Source of the DNA: Desulfatibacillum alkenivorans DSM 16219
GTDB taxonomy: Bacteria; Desulfobacterota; Desulfobacteria; Desulfobacterales; Desulfatibacillaceae
Length of the DNA: 43,191 nt
Assembly (NCBI RefSeq): GCF_900142135.1
Contig: NZ_FQZU01000045.1
Coordinates: 1 to 43,191, forward strand
Reading direction: 5' to 3'
The position numbers and the translations under genes are program-made. Below, piece by piece: positions 34,802-42,772 of the stretch (within the stretch, counting starts at the first letter, position 1; each line of letters begins with the position of its first letter). Under the pieces are notes generated by a model. It saw only the letters and a program-made list of their open reading frames with translations, did not search any database and was not told the origin of the DNA.

Positions 34802-37768
34802 TCAATGATCCGCCCTGGGAAAGGAAACCTTAAACACAGCCCCGTCTCCGGGATGGCTGAAAAAGTCCAGGCGGCCATGATAGTCCCGGATGATTTCCCG
34901 TGATATGGGCAGCCCCAGTCCCAGGCTCCGCCCTTTTTCCTTGGTTGTGAAAAAAGGCTCCATAATACGGTCCTGGATTTGGTACAAAATTCCGGTGCCG
35001 TTGTCCGCTATCGTCAAAATGACGTCGTTCCCTTTCCGGAAGGTTTTCACCGCGATCCAACGATACTCGTCCCTGCCGGTCCAGGTTTTCCGGACAATCG
35101 CCTCCATGCCGTTGATGAGCAGGTTGTATACCACCTGGCCCAAACGGTTCCTATGCCCCATTATAGCAGGCAAGTCCGGCGCCAAATCCAGCCTGATGTC
35201 AATATTTTCCAAAGAAAACTGCCTGCCGATCAGGGATAGGGTATCCTTGACCGGCGTGTTCAGGCTGAGTTTCTCAAAAGCGCCTGACGGTTTTCTGCCT
35301 AAAGCCGCCAATCTGTCTATGTAGCTGGAGGCCCGGTTGATCTGGGAGTCGATTTGATCAATGACTTCCACAAGCTCTTCCCGGGGAATGTCTTGGCCTC
35401 TTTCCAGCATCGTCTGTAAATATTCACTGCCAAGTTTGACGGCGTTCAAAGGTTGACGCAACTCATGGGCCACTGCGGGCGATATTCCGCCCAGGCTGGG
35501 TATGAGGCTCATCAGGTCCCAGGCTGTCACCAGCTCGATGTGAAGCATGATCGCCGGCAAGAATATCAAATCCCCCACAAGCGCAGCTATCATGGTGATC
35601 ACCATCAATAGTCCAAAAACCGAGGTGGGCTGAAAATGGGAGAATAACAGGATGGAAAAGCCCAGGCTGATGGTGATGGTGGTGAATATGATCGGCGGCC
35701 CCACGCTTTTCAAGGTGTCGCGCATGGCCCGGTCCTTGTCCAGGTCCCGTTTGAACTCGCGGTTATACCGGACAAGGTAGTGGATGGTGTCGTCCACTGC
35801 CAGGCCGATGGCTATGCTGGCTATGAGGCTGGTCACCACGGACAGCTTTATTCCGACCCATCCCATAAAGCCGAAGCATAAAAGAATGGGGAACAGATTG
35901 GTCGCTATGGCGGCGAATCCTACTTTGCCGGACAAAAATAAAAGCAGCATTATGCCGAAGATAACCAGCATGGTAATGGACAGGCTTTTCACCTGGCTGC
36001 TGGTGAGGATGTAGCTGCTTTCCGATATGACCATGCCCAATCCGGTGACCTTGTAAGTCAGGTCTCCTGCATAATGCGCTTCAAGATATTTTTCGATGCT
36101 GTCGCGAAGCTGAAAGAACTCCCGGGAACTGGAAACGTGCGTGCGAAGCATGATGTTGACCTTGGACATATTCGGGTCCATAAACCGGGAGTACATGTCA
36201 TGCCCAAGCAGGCTTTTGTAGGTGTTTGTCAGGGTTCGGATTTGCCAGGACTCCATGGGCAAGGCGTAATATATGGGGTCGAAATCGTTGCTTGCGTAGT
36301 TTACCAGCTTTAAAAAATCCGTGTAGGCTATGGATTTGTCCACTCCCTCGAACATGACCAAATGATTCTGTATATCCTCCATTTTAGCCAGATTTTTGGG
36401 ATCTTCAAAAAAATCGTTCCTTTTAGCGTCCAGAACCACATTGACCGGGAAGCTTCCCGCCATGTCCTGGTATATATCGTAAAAATTCTTACTGATTTCT
36501 GTGTTCTTTTTAAAATAATCGACCGGGTTGGTTTCCACCCTAACAAAAAAAATCCCTGTTATTGATACCAGGGAAACCACCCCCAGGACAGGCAGCACTT
36601 TTTTGCGGTGCCGTAGGTTCAAGATGAAGATTCCGTGCAGTATTTTTTCCACCCACGGGGCGGCCGGCCCTTTGCAGACTGTTTTGGACAAAGGCAGCAG
36701 GCTCATGACAGCAGGAAGGAACAACAGCATGATAAGCAGCAGGCTTATCATTCCAAAGCAGGAAAAAACCGCGAACTCCCGGATTCCTTCAATCCGGTTG
36801 ACCAGCAGGGACGCCAGCCCGACTACCGTGGTGGTTACGGCCAGGGAAGTGGGAAATCCCACCCGGGAGAAGCACAGGTAGACGATTTCGCGGGGGATTT
36901 CCCCTTTTTGGCAACTGTGGTTGTACTCCGAAATAATGTGCATGCAGTAGGCTGTGCCCACAGCGATTATAAAGACCGGCGTGATCATGGTCATGAGGGA
37001 AAGGGCCGTATTGGTTTTCGCCATCATGCCCATGGTCCAGACCAGGGACATAGCCACAGCCCCGGAAGGCAGCAGGACGCCCCGAAAATTTCCGAACAGG
37101 CCGTATAAAACCAACAGGATGACGCCAAAAGTGATGGGCGGCAAAAGGGCGAAATCCTTTTCCGTATAGGTGGCCAGAGCCTGGGCTACGGACGGCATGC
37201 CGATCTGGTAAATCGTATTGATGCCCTTGTAATCCCTGGAAATAACACCGTCCACCTCGTCGATGATGCTCTTTCTGTCCACGTCGGCGTGCAGCAGCAT
37301 CGAGATGACCGTGGCTCTCTTGTCCTGGGAAAGAAAATTCCGGTCGAAAAGCTCTATGGGCTCGATAATCCTTTCAAAATCCTTAAGGCTCCATTTGTCG
37401 GTCAGGTCCATGTCCTGGCGGACCTGGGGCAGGCTGATCAGCCTCCGCACTCCCGGCAGCCCGGAGAGTTCATTGGATATGGCCTCAAGGGATTGAAAGG
37501 ATTCAGGAGAAAACAGATTCTCCCCGCGCACCACAACAAGCAGGACCTCCTCGCTTCCGAATTCCCTTTTGAATTTCTCGTAATATTGGGTGGAAGGCAG
37601 ATCCTCCACCGCCAGATCATAAATGGAAGTCCGGAATCCAAGATGAGGAATGTGGGCGGCGAAAAAAATGGTCAGGCAGGCGAACAAGGTTATGGTCGCC
37701 CAGGGCCATTTTAATGCGCTGGTGAGAAGTATCTTTAGAAGACGTCCTTGAGGAATTTGACTCGGCAT
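34802..37768 (-). CDS. RND-family permease fused to a histidine kinase
   Basis: This single frame of 988 residues has no sign of a frameshift at the junction. Residues 1 to ~755 form a complete RND/MMPL-type permease: TM1 (~20-40), a large extracytoplasmic loop, TM2-6 (~205-365), TM7, a second loop, then TM8-12 with AIGLAVDDTIHYLVRY, the Asp-rich segment typical of RND transporters. Residues ~761-988 form a kinase transmitter: PAVAHELRQPLNAVKLG with H768, N box NLLINGMEAI, G1 IADNGTGI, F box MEPFFTTKEKG and G2 SLGLGLP. No PAS, HAMP or receiver domain lies between. The transmitter is a paralogue of the PAS kinase in the same operon. No strong ribosome-binding site precedes the ATG. Inference: the RND part is the input or transport-sensing domain for signalling to the same response regulator. 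Confidence 0.9.
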   Translation of the reverse strand: MPSQIPQGRLLKILLTSALKWPWATITLFACLTIFFAAHIPHLGFRTSIYDLAVEDLPSTQYYEKFKREFGSEEVLLVVVRGENLFSPESFQSLEAISNELSGLPGVRRLISLPQVRQDMDLTDKWSLKDFERIIEPIELFDRNFLSQDKRATVISMLLHADVDRKSIIDEVDGVISRDYKGINTIYQIGMPSVAQALATYTEKDFALLPPITFGVILLVLYGLFGNFRGVLLPSGAVAMSLVWTMGMMAKTNTALSLMTMITPVFIIAVGTAYCMHIISEYNHSCQKGEIPREIVYLCFSRVGFPTSLAVTTTVVGLASLLVNRIEGIREFAVFSCFGMISLLLIMLLFLPAVMSLLPLSKTVCKGPAAPWVEKILHGIFILNLRHRKKVLPVLGVVSLVSITGIFFVRVETNPVDYFKKNTEISKNFYDIYQDMAGSFPVNVVLDAKRNDFFEDPKNLAKMEDIQNHLVMFEGVDKSIAYTDFLKLVNYASNDFDPIYYALPMESWQIRTLTNTYKSLLGHDMYSRFMDPNMSKVNIMLRTHVSSSREFFQLRDSIEKYLEAHYAGDLTYKVTGLGMVISESSYILTSSQVKSLSITMLVIFGIMLLLFLSGKVGFAAIATNLFPILLCFGFMGWVGIKLSVVTSLIASIAIGLAVDDTIHYLVRYNREFKRDLDKDRAMRDTLKSVGPPIIFTTITISLGFSILLFSHFQPTSVFGLLMVITMIAALVGDLIFLPAIMLHIELVTAWDLMSLIPSLGGISPAVAHELRQPLNAVKLGSEYLQTMLERGQDIPREELVEVIDQIDSQINRASSYIDRLAALGRKPSGAFEKLSLNTPVKDTLSLIGRQFSLENIDIRLDLAPDLPAIMGHRNRLGQVVYNLLINGMEAIVRKTWTGRDEYRWIAVKTFRKGNDVILTIADNGTGILYQIQDRIMEPFFTTKEKGRSLGLGLPISREIIRDYHGRLDFFSHPGDGAVFKVSFPRADH

Positions 37769-37798
37769 GTTTCGGGTTGTCCCAAGTAAGATGAGGAA

Positions 37799-37833
37799 TA
37801 GGCCCGGTCCAAGTGAGAGATGGACCGGGCCTA
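37799..37833 (-). terminator. Intercistronic hairpin between hypC and the RND-kinase gene
   Basis: A perfect 13-bp stem (TAGGCCCGGTCCA with TGGACCGGGCCTA) and a 9-nt loop lie in the 138-nt gap. No U-tract follows on either strand. It may be a partial or Rho-assisted terminator, or an mRNA processing/stability element separating the enzyme genes from the sensor genes. Confidence 0.5.
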
Positions 37834-37906
37834 ATAGGAATTTCCGTATAGAGACTCAGATTGCTTAGTTACGGACAATAACCCGATTATCTATAAAAAT
37901 GCAAGG

Positions 37907-38158
37907 TTACATTGGATCCTGCTCATTTTTGTAACGCGCCTCCACCTCCGTAACCGCTTCCCGGAGCAGGGCGAGGGATTCTTCCGCTTGTTTTTCGTCC
38001 AATTTTTGTATGCCGAAACCGGCATGGACCAATATGTAGTCTCCCAGGGCCGCGTCTTCCAACAATAAAAGACTGATTTTCTTTCTGACGCCCCCTGCGT
38101 CGACGGTCCCCATGCCATTATCCATTTCAATGAGTTTGGCTGGTACAGCCAGGCACAT
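37907..38158 (-). CDS. hypC: Hydrogenase maturation chaperone HypC/HybG
   Basis: This 83-residue protein begins MCLAVPAKLIEMD, the signature of HypC with the functional Cys2 that contacts the Fe(CN)2CO precursor and the large subunit. ALGDYILVHAGFGIQKLDE completes the family pattern, and the length is typical. The gene overlaps the end of the protease gene by 32 nt; its AAGGAG lies within that gene, 8 nt before the ATG. No other hyp genes are in the window, so HypABDEF must be encoded elsewhere. Confidence 0.95.
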   Translation of the reverse strand: MCLAVPAKLIEMDNGMGTVDAGGVRKKISLLLLEDAALGDYILVHAGFGIQKLDEKQAEESLALLREAVTEVEARYKNEQDPM

Positions 38159-38654
38159 GCGGTTTGCTCCTTTTTGTAATTTCTCCGGCGTTAAGCCGTT
38201 TTAGTTCTTTAAAAACCATTTCCATCAGGTCGGGAATCTTGCTGTTAACCAGGTCCGTCAGGTCAAGCGCCATGGTTTCCATGTCCAGGGGCTCTACCCC
38301 CAGGATCACGGTTTCCGGCGGAGGCCCTAAAGCCTGGCACAAAGTAAGGGATTCCAAAAGATCCACCTGGTGCAGGGAGTTTTTGGCGCGCACCCTTTCG
38401 GGAATAGCATCGCCGGAAATCCGGTACAGGTCGCCGGACTCCCCCCCGTTGCGAACGCAGTCCACCACGATCAGGTGATCGGTTTCTGAAATGGTGCCCA
38501 AAAGATTCAACCCAAGCGTGCCGCCGTCCATGACCGTGACATTCTCGGGAAACTCATAGTGTTGCTCCAGGGCTTCGGCCACGCGCACGCCGACGCCTTC
38601 ATCCCGAAACAGGATGTTGCCGACCCCTAAAACCAGAATACGGGGCTTTGCCAT
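38127..38654 (-). CDS. hyaD: [NiFe] hydrogenase maturation endopeptidase (HyaD/HybD/HynC family)
   Basis: This 175-residue protein has the family motifs GVGNILFRDEGVGVRV (with the metal-binding Glu), VMDGGTLGLNLL (Asp) and SLHQVDLLE (His). These residues bind nickel in the immature large subunit before C-terminal cleavage. It follows the periplasmic hydrogenase large subunit, whose 15-residue tail after DPCIACAIH is the expected substrate. The tail NAGEITKRSKPHVPGC and the last residues overlap hypC. The HyaD symbol denotes the family; orthologues in Desulfovibrio are called HynC. Confidence 0.92.
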   Translation of the reverse strand: MAKPRILVLGVGNILFRDEGVGVRVAEALEQHYEFPENVTVMDGGTLGLNLLGTISETDHLIVVDCVRNGGESGDLYRISGDAIPERVRAKNSLHQVDLLESLTLCQALGPPPETVILGVEPLDMETMALDLTDLVNSKIPDLMEMVFKELKRLNAGEITKRSKPHVPGCTSQTH

Positions 38655-38676
38655 TCAATCGCCTTTCGCTGAGGTT

Positions 38677-38714
38677 GGGAGCCGGCCCCCTGCGGGGCGC
38701 GGGGGCCGGCTTCC
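38677..38714 (-). other. GC-rich intercistronic hairpin after the hydrogenase large subunit gene
   Basis: A 14-bp stem (core GCCGGCCCCC with GGGGGCCGGC, extended by four pairs including one G-U) has a 10-nt loop in the 69-nt gap between the large subunit and protease genes. There is no U-tract. It is likely an mRNA 3'-protecting or attenuating element that keeps structural-subunit levels above those of the maturation factors. Confidence 0.55.
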
Positions 38715-38723
38715 ATGGGTATA

Positions 38724-40364
38724 CTACAGGGCTTTCACCTTGTACACTTCGTTGGAGTTGGGGTCGATCACGTGGATGGCGCAAGCGATGCACGGGTCAA
38801 AGGAGTGCACCGTGCGCAGCACTTCCACCGGCCTCTTGGGATCGGCGATGGGCGTGCCGATAAGGGCCTCTTCCACCGGACCAAGCTGGCCTTTGGCGTC
38901 CCGCGGGCCAAGGTTCCAGGTGGAGGGAACCACATACTGGTAGTTTTTGATCTTGCCCTTGTCGATTTCGATCCAGTGGCCCAGAGCGCCGCGAGGCACG
39001 TCGTTGAGGCCCCGGCCCATGCCTTTGTCCGGCATTTCCCAGGGGGTGTAGGTGGAGTCGTCGCCCTTGGTGAGATTGCCCACCAGTTCGTTCAGCCAGT
39101 TTTCCATGGCGTTGCCGATGAATACGGTTTCCAAGGCCCGGGCCGCCGTTCTGCCCAGGGTGGAGAACAGGGCGGTTGCAGGCACGGAAAGATGGGCGAG
39201 GGTGTCGTCCACCAGCTTCTTGACGCCGGGATCTCCCTTGCCGTAGGCGACCAGGACCCTGGCCAGAGGGCCCACTTCCGTGGCCTTGCCGTCGTACCTG
39301 GGGGCTTTGATCCAGGAGTAACGGCCGCCTCTGTCGTAATCGCTGTAGTCAGGCTCCGTAACGCCTTTGTAAGGATGGAGGTCCTTCTTGCCTTCGTACC
39401 AGGATCTGGCCACGTGCTCCGTGATCTTTTTGTCGTCCATTTTTTGGACGTCGGTGAACTTGCGTTGATAAATAACGCCGCCGGGCATGAGGTCGCTGGA
39501 AGATCCTTCTCCTGTTTGGGGGAAGTCGCCGTAAGCCAGGTAGTTGGCGGTTCCGCCAATGGCGCCCCAGTCCTTGTAAAAGCCCGCCACGGCCAGGACG
39601 TCCGGGATGTAAACGTTCTTGATGAATTCCTGGGTTTCCTTCCACAGGTACTTGAATTCCGCAACCCGGTCCGGCTTGAGGTCCGCCGCGCAAGTGACGC
39701 CGCCCGCCACCAGGGATTGGAGATGCGGGTTTTTGGCGCCGAAAATGGCGTGCAGCTTGGCGGCCCTGGCCTGCACCCGTAAGGCCTCGATATAGTGGGA
39801 TACGGCCATGAGGTCTGCTTCGGGAGATAGCTTGTAAGCCGGGTGGCCCCAGTAGGCGTTGGCGAAGGGGCCTAACTGGCCTGAGTCCACAAAGGACTTG
39901 ACCCTCTCCTGCACCCGTTTGAAATAGGATGCGCCGCCCCAGGGGGCGTTGCTCACGTTGTCCGCCAGGGTTGCGGTGGCTTTGGGGTCCGCCTTGAGGG
40001 CGTTGACCACGTCCACCCAATCCAGGGCGTGGAGATGATAAAAATGGACGATGTGATCGTGCTGGAACTGGGCGCCGTGGAGCAGGTTGCGGATGATCCG
40101 GGCGTTGTCCGGAATCTTGATCCCAACGGCATCCTCGATGGCTTCCACGGAGGAAAGGTAATGGACATAGGTGCAAACGCCGCACGAGCGTTGCACAAAC
40201 AAGGGCGCGTCTCTGGGATCCCTGCCCTGGAGGATGATTTCAATCCCCCGGAACATCTGGCCCGAACTCCAGGCGTCCTTGACAATGCCGTTTTCCACTT
40301 CCACCTCGATCCTCAGGTGGCCTTCTATTCGTGTTACCGGGTCAATGGTGATTATCTGGCCCAT
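38724..40364 (-). CDS. hynA: Periplasmic (group 1) [NiFe] hydrogenase large subunit
   Basis: This 546-residue subunit carries RIEGHLRIEVEVENG, L1 RSCGVCTYVH and C-terminal L2 SFDPCIACAIH followed by 15 residues (VIDPNSNEVYKVKAL) that the adjacent protease should remove. The four Cys bind the NiFe(CN)2CO centre. Position 1 of L2 is Cys, so it is [NiFe], not [NiFeSe]. The protein has no signal peptide and is exported as a complex with the Tat-signalled small subunit. The sequence resembles Desulfovibrio Hyn-type enzymes (group 1b) that oxidise H2 and pass electrons to periplasmic cytochromes c3. No cytochrome partner is encoded in the window. GAAAGGAG precedes the ATG. Confidence 0.95.
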   Translation of the reverse strand: MGQIITIDPVTRIEGHLRIEVEVENGIVKDAWSSGQMFRGIEIILQGRDPRDAPLFVQRSCGVCTYVHYLSSVEAIEDAVGIKIPDNARIIRNLLHGAQFQHDHIVHFYHLHALDWVDVVNALKADPKATATLADNVSNAPWGGASYFKRVQERVKSFVDSGQLGPFANAYWGHPAYKLSPEADLMAVSHYIEALRVQARAAKLHAIFGAKNPHLQSLVAGGVTCAADLKPDRVAEFKYLWKETQEFIKNVYIPDVLAVAGFYKDWGAIGGTANYLAYGDFPQTGEGSSSDLMPGGVIYQRKFTDVQKMDDKKITEHVARSWYEGKKDLHPYKGVTEPDYSDYDRGGRYSWIKAPRYDGKATEVGPLARVLVAYGKGDPGVKKLVDDTLAHLSVPATALFSTLGRTAARALETVFIGNAMENWLNELVGNLTKGDDSTYTPWEMPDKGMGRGLNDVPRGALGHWIEIDKGKIKNYQYVVPSTWNLGPRDAKGQLGPVEEALIGTPIADPKRPVEVLRTVHSFDPCIACAIHVIDPNSNEVYKVKAL

Positions 40365-40413
40365 GGTAGCTCCTTTCGTATGCTAAAAGATGACTCAACA
40401 GACAAACGCCCGT

Positions 40414-41370
40414 CTACAGAGTTTCAAAGAAGGGGCTCATTTCGTCCCAGAAATCGGGCTCGCTGCAGCCGATGCAGGGATGGCCCGCCTCAATGGGCCA
40501 GCTTGTGCCGTCATTAAACTTCACGATGGGGCAGTTGTTGTAGGTCTCGGGACCTTTGCAGCCCATTTCGTAGAGGCAGAAACCCATCTTGGCTTCTTCG
40601 GAGCCGAACTCCGTGACAAACTCGCCGTTTTCAAAGTGGGACCGGCGGGGGCATTTGTCGTGTATGGTGTTGGCATAGGCGAACAGGGGCCGGCCGTTGG
40701 AATCCAAGGCAGGCAGTTTGCCCATGAGCAGATAATTGACGATGGTGCCTATCAGGTTGATGGGGTTGGGGGGGCAGCCGGGGATGTTGATGGTTTTGAT
40801 CCCCAGAGCGTCGGAAACGCCCTTATACCCGCCCGGGTTGGGCTTGGCTGCCTGGGGGCCGCCGTAGGTGGCGCAAGACCCCATGCAGATGGTCGCCATG
40901 GCGTGCTTGGTGACTTCCCGGCCGATTTCCAGAAAGGTGCGGCCTCCGACTTTGCCGTAAGCGCCGTCAAATTTGGTGGGGATGCTGCCTTCCACCACGC
41001 ACAGGTATTTATCCTTGTGTTTGGACATGGCGGCGTGGAGGTTGTCCTCGGCCTGATGGCCGGCTGCGGCCATAATGGTTTCATGGTATTCCATGGAGAT
41101 GATGTCCAGAAGCACTTCGTCAATCCAGGGGTACATGGTGCGAAGAGCGGCTTCCGAACAGCCGGTGCATTCGGCAAAATGCAGCCAGATGACGGGGGGG
41201 CGCTGGGCCGGGGCGGCGAACACGTCCATGACCTGTCCAACGTAGCTGGCTGACAAGCCCATGGTGGCGGTCAGGAATGTACAGAATTTCACAAAATCCC
41301 TGCGGGAAATCCCCTTCTGCTCCAGCCTCTCATAGAATTCTTGCCTGTTTTTTTCCTTTTCATTTTGCAT
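40414..41370 (-). CDS. hynB: Periplasmic (group 1) [NiFe] hydrogenase small subunit
   Basis: This 318-residue subunit starts with a Tat signal: SRRDFVKF at residues 22-29, followed by a hydrophobic stretch and AAPAQRPP. Then come WLHFAECTGCSEA (proximal cluster CxxC), GSCATYGG, NIPGCPPNP, DKCPRRSHFE, FCLYEMGCKGP, NNCPIVKFNDG and HPCIGCSEPDFWD, the ligands of three Fe-S clusters. The length and ending fit the Desulfovibrio-type enzyme, with no C-terminal membrane anchor. The gene lies 49 nt upstream of the large subunit and 55 nt downstream of the PstS-like gene; AGGAG precedes the ATG. Confidence 0.95.
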   Translation of the reverse strand: MQNEKEKNRQEFYERLEQKGISRRDFVKFCTFLTATMGLSASYVGQVMDVFAAPAQRPPVIWLHFAECTGCSEAALRTMYPWIDEVLLDIISMEYHETIMAAAGHQAEDNLHAAMSKHKDKYLCVVEGSIPTKFDGAYGKVGGRTFLEIGREVTKHAMATICMGSCATYGGPQAAKPNPGGYKGVSDALGIKTINIPGCPPNPINLIGTIVNYLLMGKLPALDSNGRPLFAYANTIHDKCPRRSHFENGEFVTEFGSEEAKMGFCLYEMGCKGPETYNNCPIVKFNDGTSWPIEAGHPCIGCSEPDFWDEMSPFFETL

Positions 41371-41425
41371 GGAAGACTCCTGTCGGCAATTTGGGTGAAT
41401 GTTTATTTGTTAAAGGGGCATGAGA

Positions 41426-42265
41426 TTAAGGGGCAAGCGGTTTCATACCCAGGGATTTCATGTGATTGGCCACGCTATCCGAGAAAACCAGGTCCACAAA
41501 CACCTTGGCGTAGCCATCGGGCTTGCCTTTGGTGACCAGGGAGTAGGTCTGTACATAGGGATAGCCTTCGTCGCCAGGCCCTATGCCGTTGACCTGCAAA
41601 ACCTTGGCGCCCTGCGGTTTGCCGCGGGTGGCGCCTTGGGCCACAAAGGTCAGGGACCAGGGGATGCGCCGGATGATGTCTTCCGCCATGGTGGATTTGG
41701 CTACCATGATATCCCAGGACATGGGGTGTCCATCCATCACCATTCTTTCAAAGTTGCGAAAAGCCGCGGAGCTTTCCGAGGGAACTATGACGACAAGAGG
41801 CTTGTCCGGGCCGCCCAACTGGTTCCAGTTGGTGATGTCCCCGGAAAAAATGCCGCGAAGCTGGTCTTTGGTAACATTCTTTACGGTGGTCTGTACGTGG
41901 GTGAGCAGGGCGATATCGTCCGTGCAAACCGGAATCTCCACGTAGCCTTGCCGCTTTAAACCTGCGTCCAGCCTTTCGGCTACAGCAGCCATGTCGGAAA
42001 AGCCGTTCACCAAGCGAGCCAGAGCTTCTTCGGAAGTCATGACGTCTGTCTGCACGGTTGCGCCGGTTTGGGCTTCGAACCTCTTGGCGCCGTGGTCCTT
42101 AAAGGCTTCATACACCTGGGAGGATGAGGAAATGGTGAATACGTCTTTTGCCAAAGCAGGGGAGCCTGCCAGGCACATGAGGACGCATAAGGCGATGGTT
42201 ACGCCCATTATTCCCCATGACGGGATTCGCCCGTTCTTTCGGAATGATGTTTTGGGTTTTAGCAT
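41426..42265 (-). CDS. PstS-like periplasmic binding protein leading the hydrogenase operon
   Basis: This 279-residue protein has a signal peptide (hydrophobic 17-34, cleavage after ALA near 39) and a PBP-like domain. The latter includes FTISSSSQVYEAF, ERLDAGLKRQGY and the typical VTKDQLRGIFSGDITNWNQLGG-related block (residues ~130-150, conserved in PstS and related anion binders), plus VPSESSAAFRNFE. It is shorter than E. coli PstS, and no permease or ATPase genes are near. As first gene of the operon, under the sigma-54-like promoter, with AAAGGAG 6 nt before the ATG, it may serve hydrogenase assembly or sensing, or supply an unknown ligand. Phosphate binding is unproven. Confidence 0.8.
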   Translation of the reverse strand: MLKPKTSFRKNGRIPSWGIMGVTIALCVLMCLAGSPALAKDVFTISSSSQVYEAFKDHGAKRFEAQTGATVQTDVMTSEEALARLVNGFSDMAAVAERLDAGLKRQGYVEIPVCTDDIALLTHVQTTVKNVTKDQLRGIFSGDITNWNQLGGPDKPLVVIVPSESSAAFRNFERMVMDGHPMSWDIMVAKSTMAEDIIRRIPWSLTFVAQGATRGKPQGAKVLQVNGIGPGDEGYPYVQTYSLVTKGKPDGYAKVFVDLVFSDSVANHMKSLGMKPLAP

Positions 42266-42389
42266 CTTGCACTCCTTTCGTAGGATGGTTTAGGGGTTGG
42301 ATTCCGACACTGATTTTGCACAAGATTGGGATGACTGGATACAATACTGCTGAAAAAGAGTGATTCTGAAATATTAAAGGAACTTAAAA

Positions 42390-42405
42390 TGCACTAAGTA
42401 TGCCA
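42390..42405 (-). promoter_or_regulatory. Candidate sigma-54 promoter of the hydrogenase/sensor operon
   Basis: On the - strand the core reads TGGCATACTTAGTGCA. Compared with TGGCACG-N4-TTGCA, it keeps the essential GG and GC with exactly 10 nt between them and matches 5 of 7 and 4 of 5 box positions. Transcription would start near 42380, leaving a leader of about 115 nt before the ATG at 42265. Sigma-54 control of hydrogenase operons through NtrC-like regulators is well known; no such regulator is encoded in this window. Confidence 0.5.
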
Positions 42406-42490
42406 TCAGAAGGGCGGGGAAGTTCTTGGAAAACGCCCCCTTGTCGATCCGGTTGTTAAGTTTGGAAAAGAATACCACTCGAAGAAGTTT

Positions 42491-42504
42491 TTAGTCAAAT
42501 AATC
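42491..42504 (+). repeat. Direct repeat TTAGTCAAATAATC, copy 1
   Basis: This 14-bp sequence is identical to 43081-43094, and the copies are 590 bp apart. It lies next to an A/T-rich run. It could be a protein-binding site or the edge of a lost or degenerate element. Confidence 0.6.
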
Positions 42505-42741
42505 TTAATCATTTTTTTTACAAAAAAAATATGGCCGGAACGCCGCAAGCCTCGTCCGGCAAGCCATTCCGAGCAAATCCGGATTTTCGTCCCGGGACCT
42601 GGCCGCCGTTGCCGAAAAAAGGGCGGCCAGTCTGTTTTAAAGGAAAAAAATTTTGAAAAAAATGAAGCATAGTCGATGAAAAAGGAAAAATCCAAAAAAT
42701 TCATGTAAGAATTTTCACAATCTTGAGTAATAATTACTCGC

Positions 42742-42772
42742 GGGCGGGATAAAATCGGAACCCCGCCCTTTT
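42742..42772 (+). terminator. Possible + strand terminator
   Basis: A 7-bp stem GGGCGGG (42742-42748) pairs with CCCGCCC (42762-42768), has a 13-nt loop and is followed by TTTT. No + strand gene is seen upstream, so it may be a relic or a roadblock. Confidence 0.35.

Noticed and set aside
38724-40364. Selenocysteine ([NiFeSe]) version of the large subunit
   Set aside because: The first position of the C-terminal DPCxxC motif is a normal Cys codon and the frame contains no internal TGA.
38715-41253. Long + strand frames (355 and 287 codons) opposite the hydrogenase genes
   Set aside because: They are shadows of the large and small subunit genes; the - strand frames carry all Fe-S and NiFe motifs.
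41426-42265. Start of a phosphate (pst) transport operon
   Set aside because: No pstC, pstA, pstB or phoU follows; the next genes are hydrogenase subunits in the same run.
42495-42704. 69-codon - strand frame in the intergenic region
   Set aside because: It is dominated by Phe/Lys from A/T-rich DNA, runs through a hairpin, and has no ribosome-binding site or recognisable domain.
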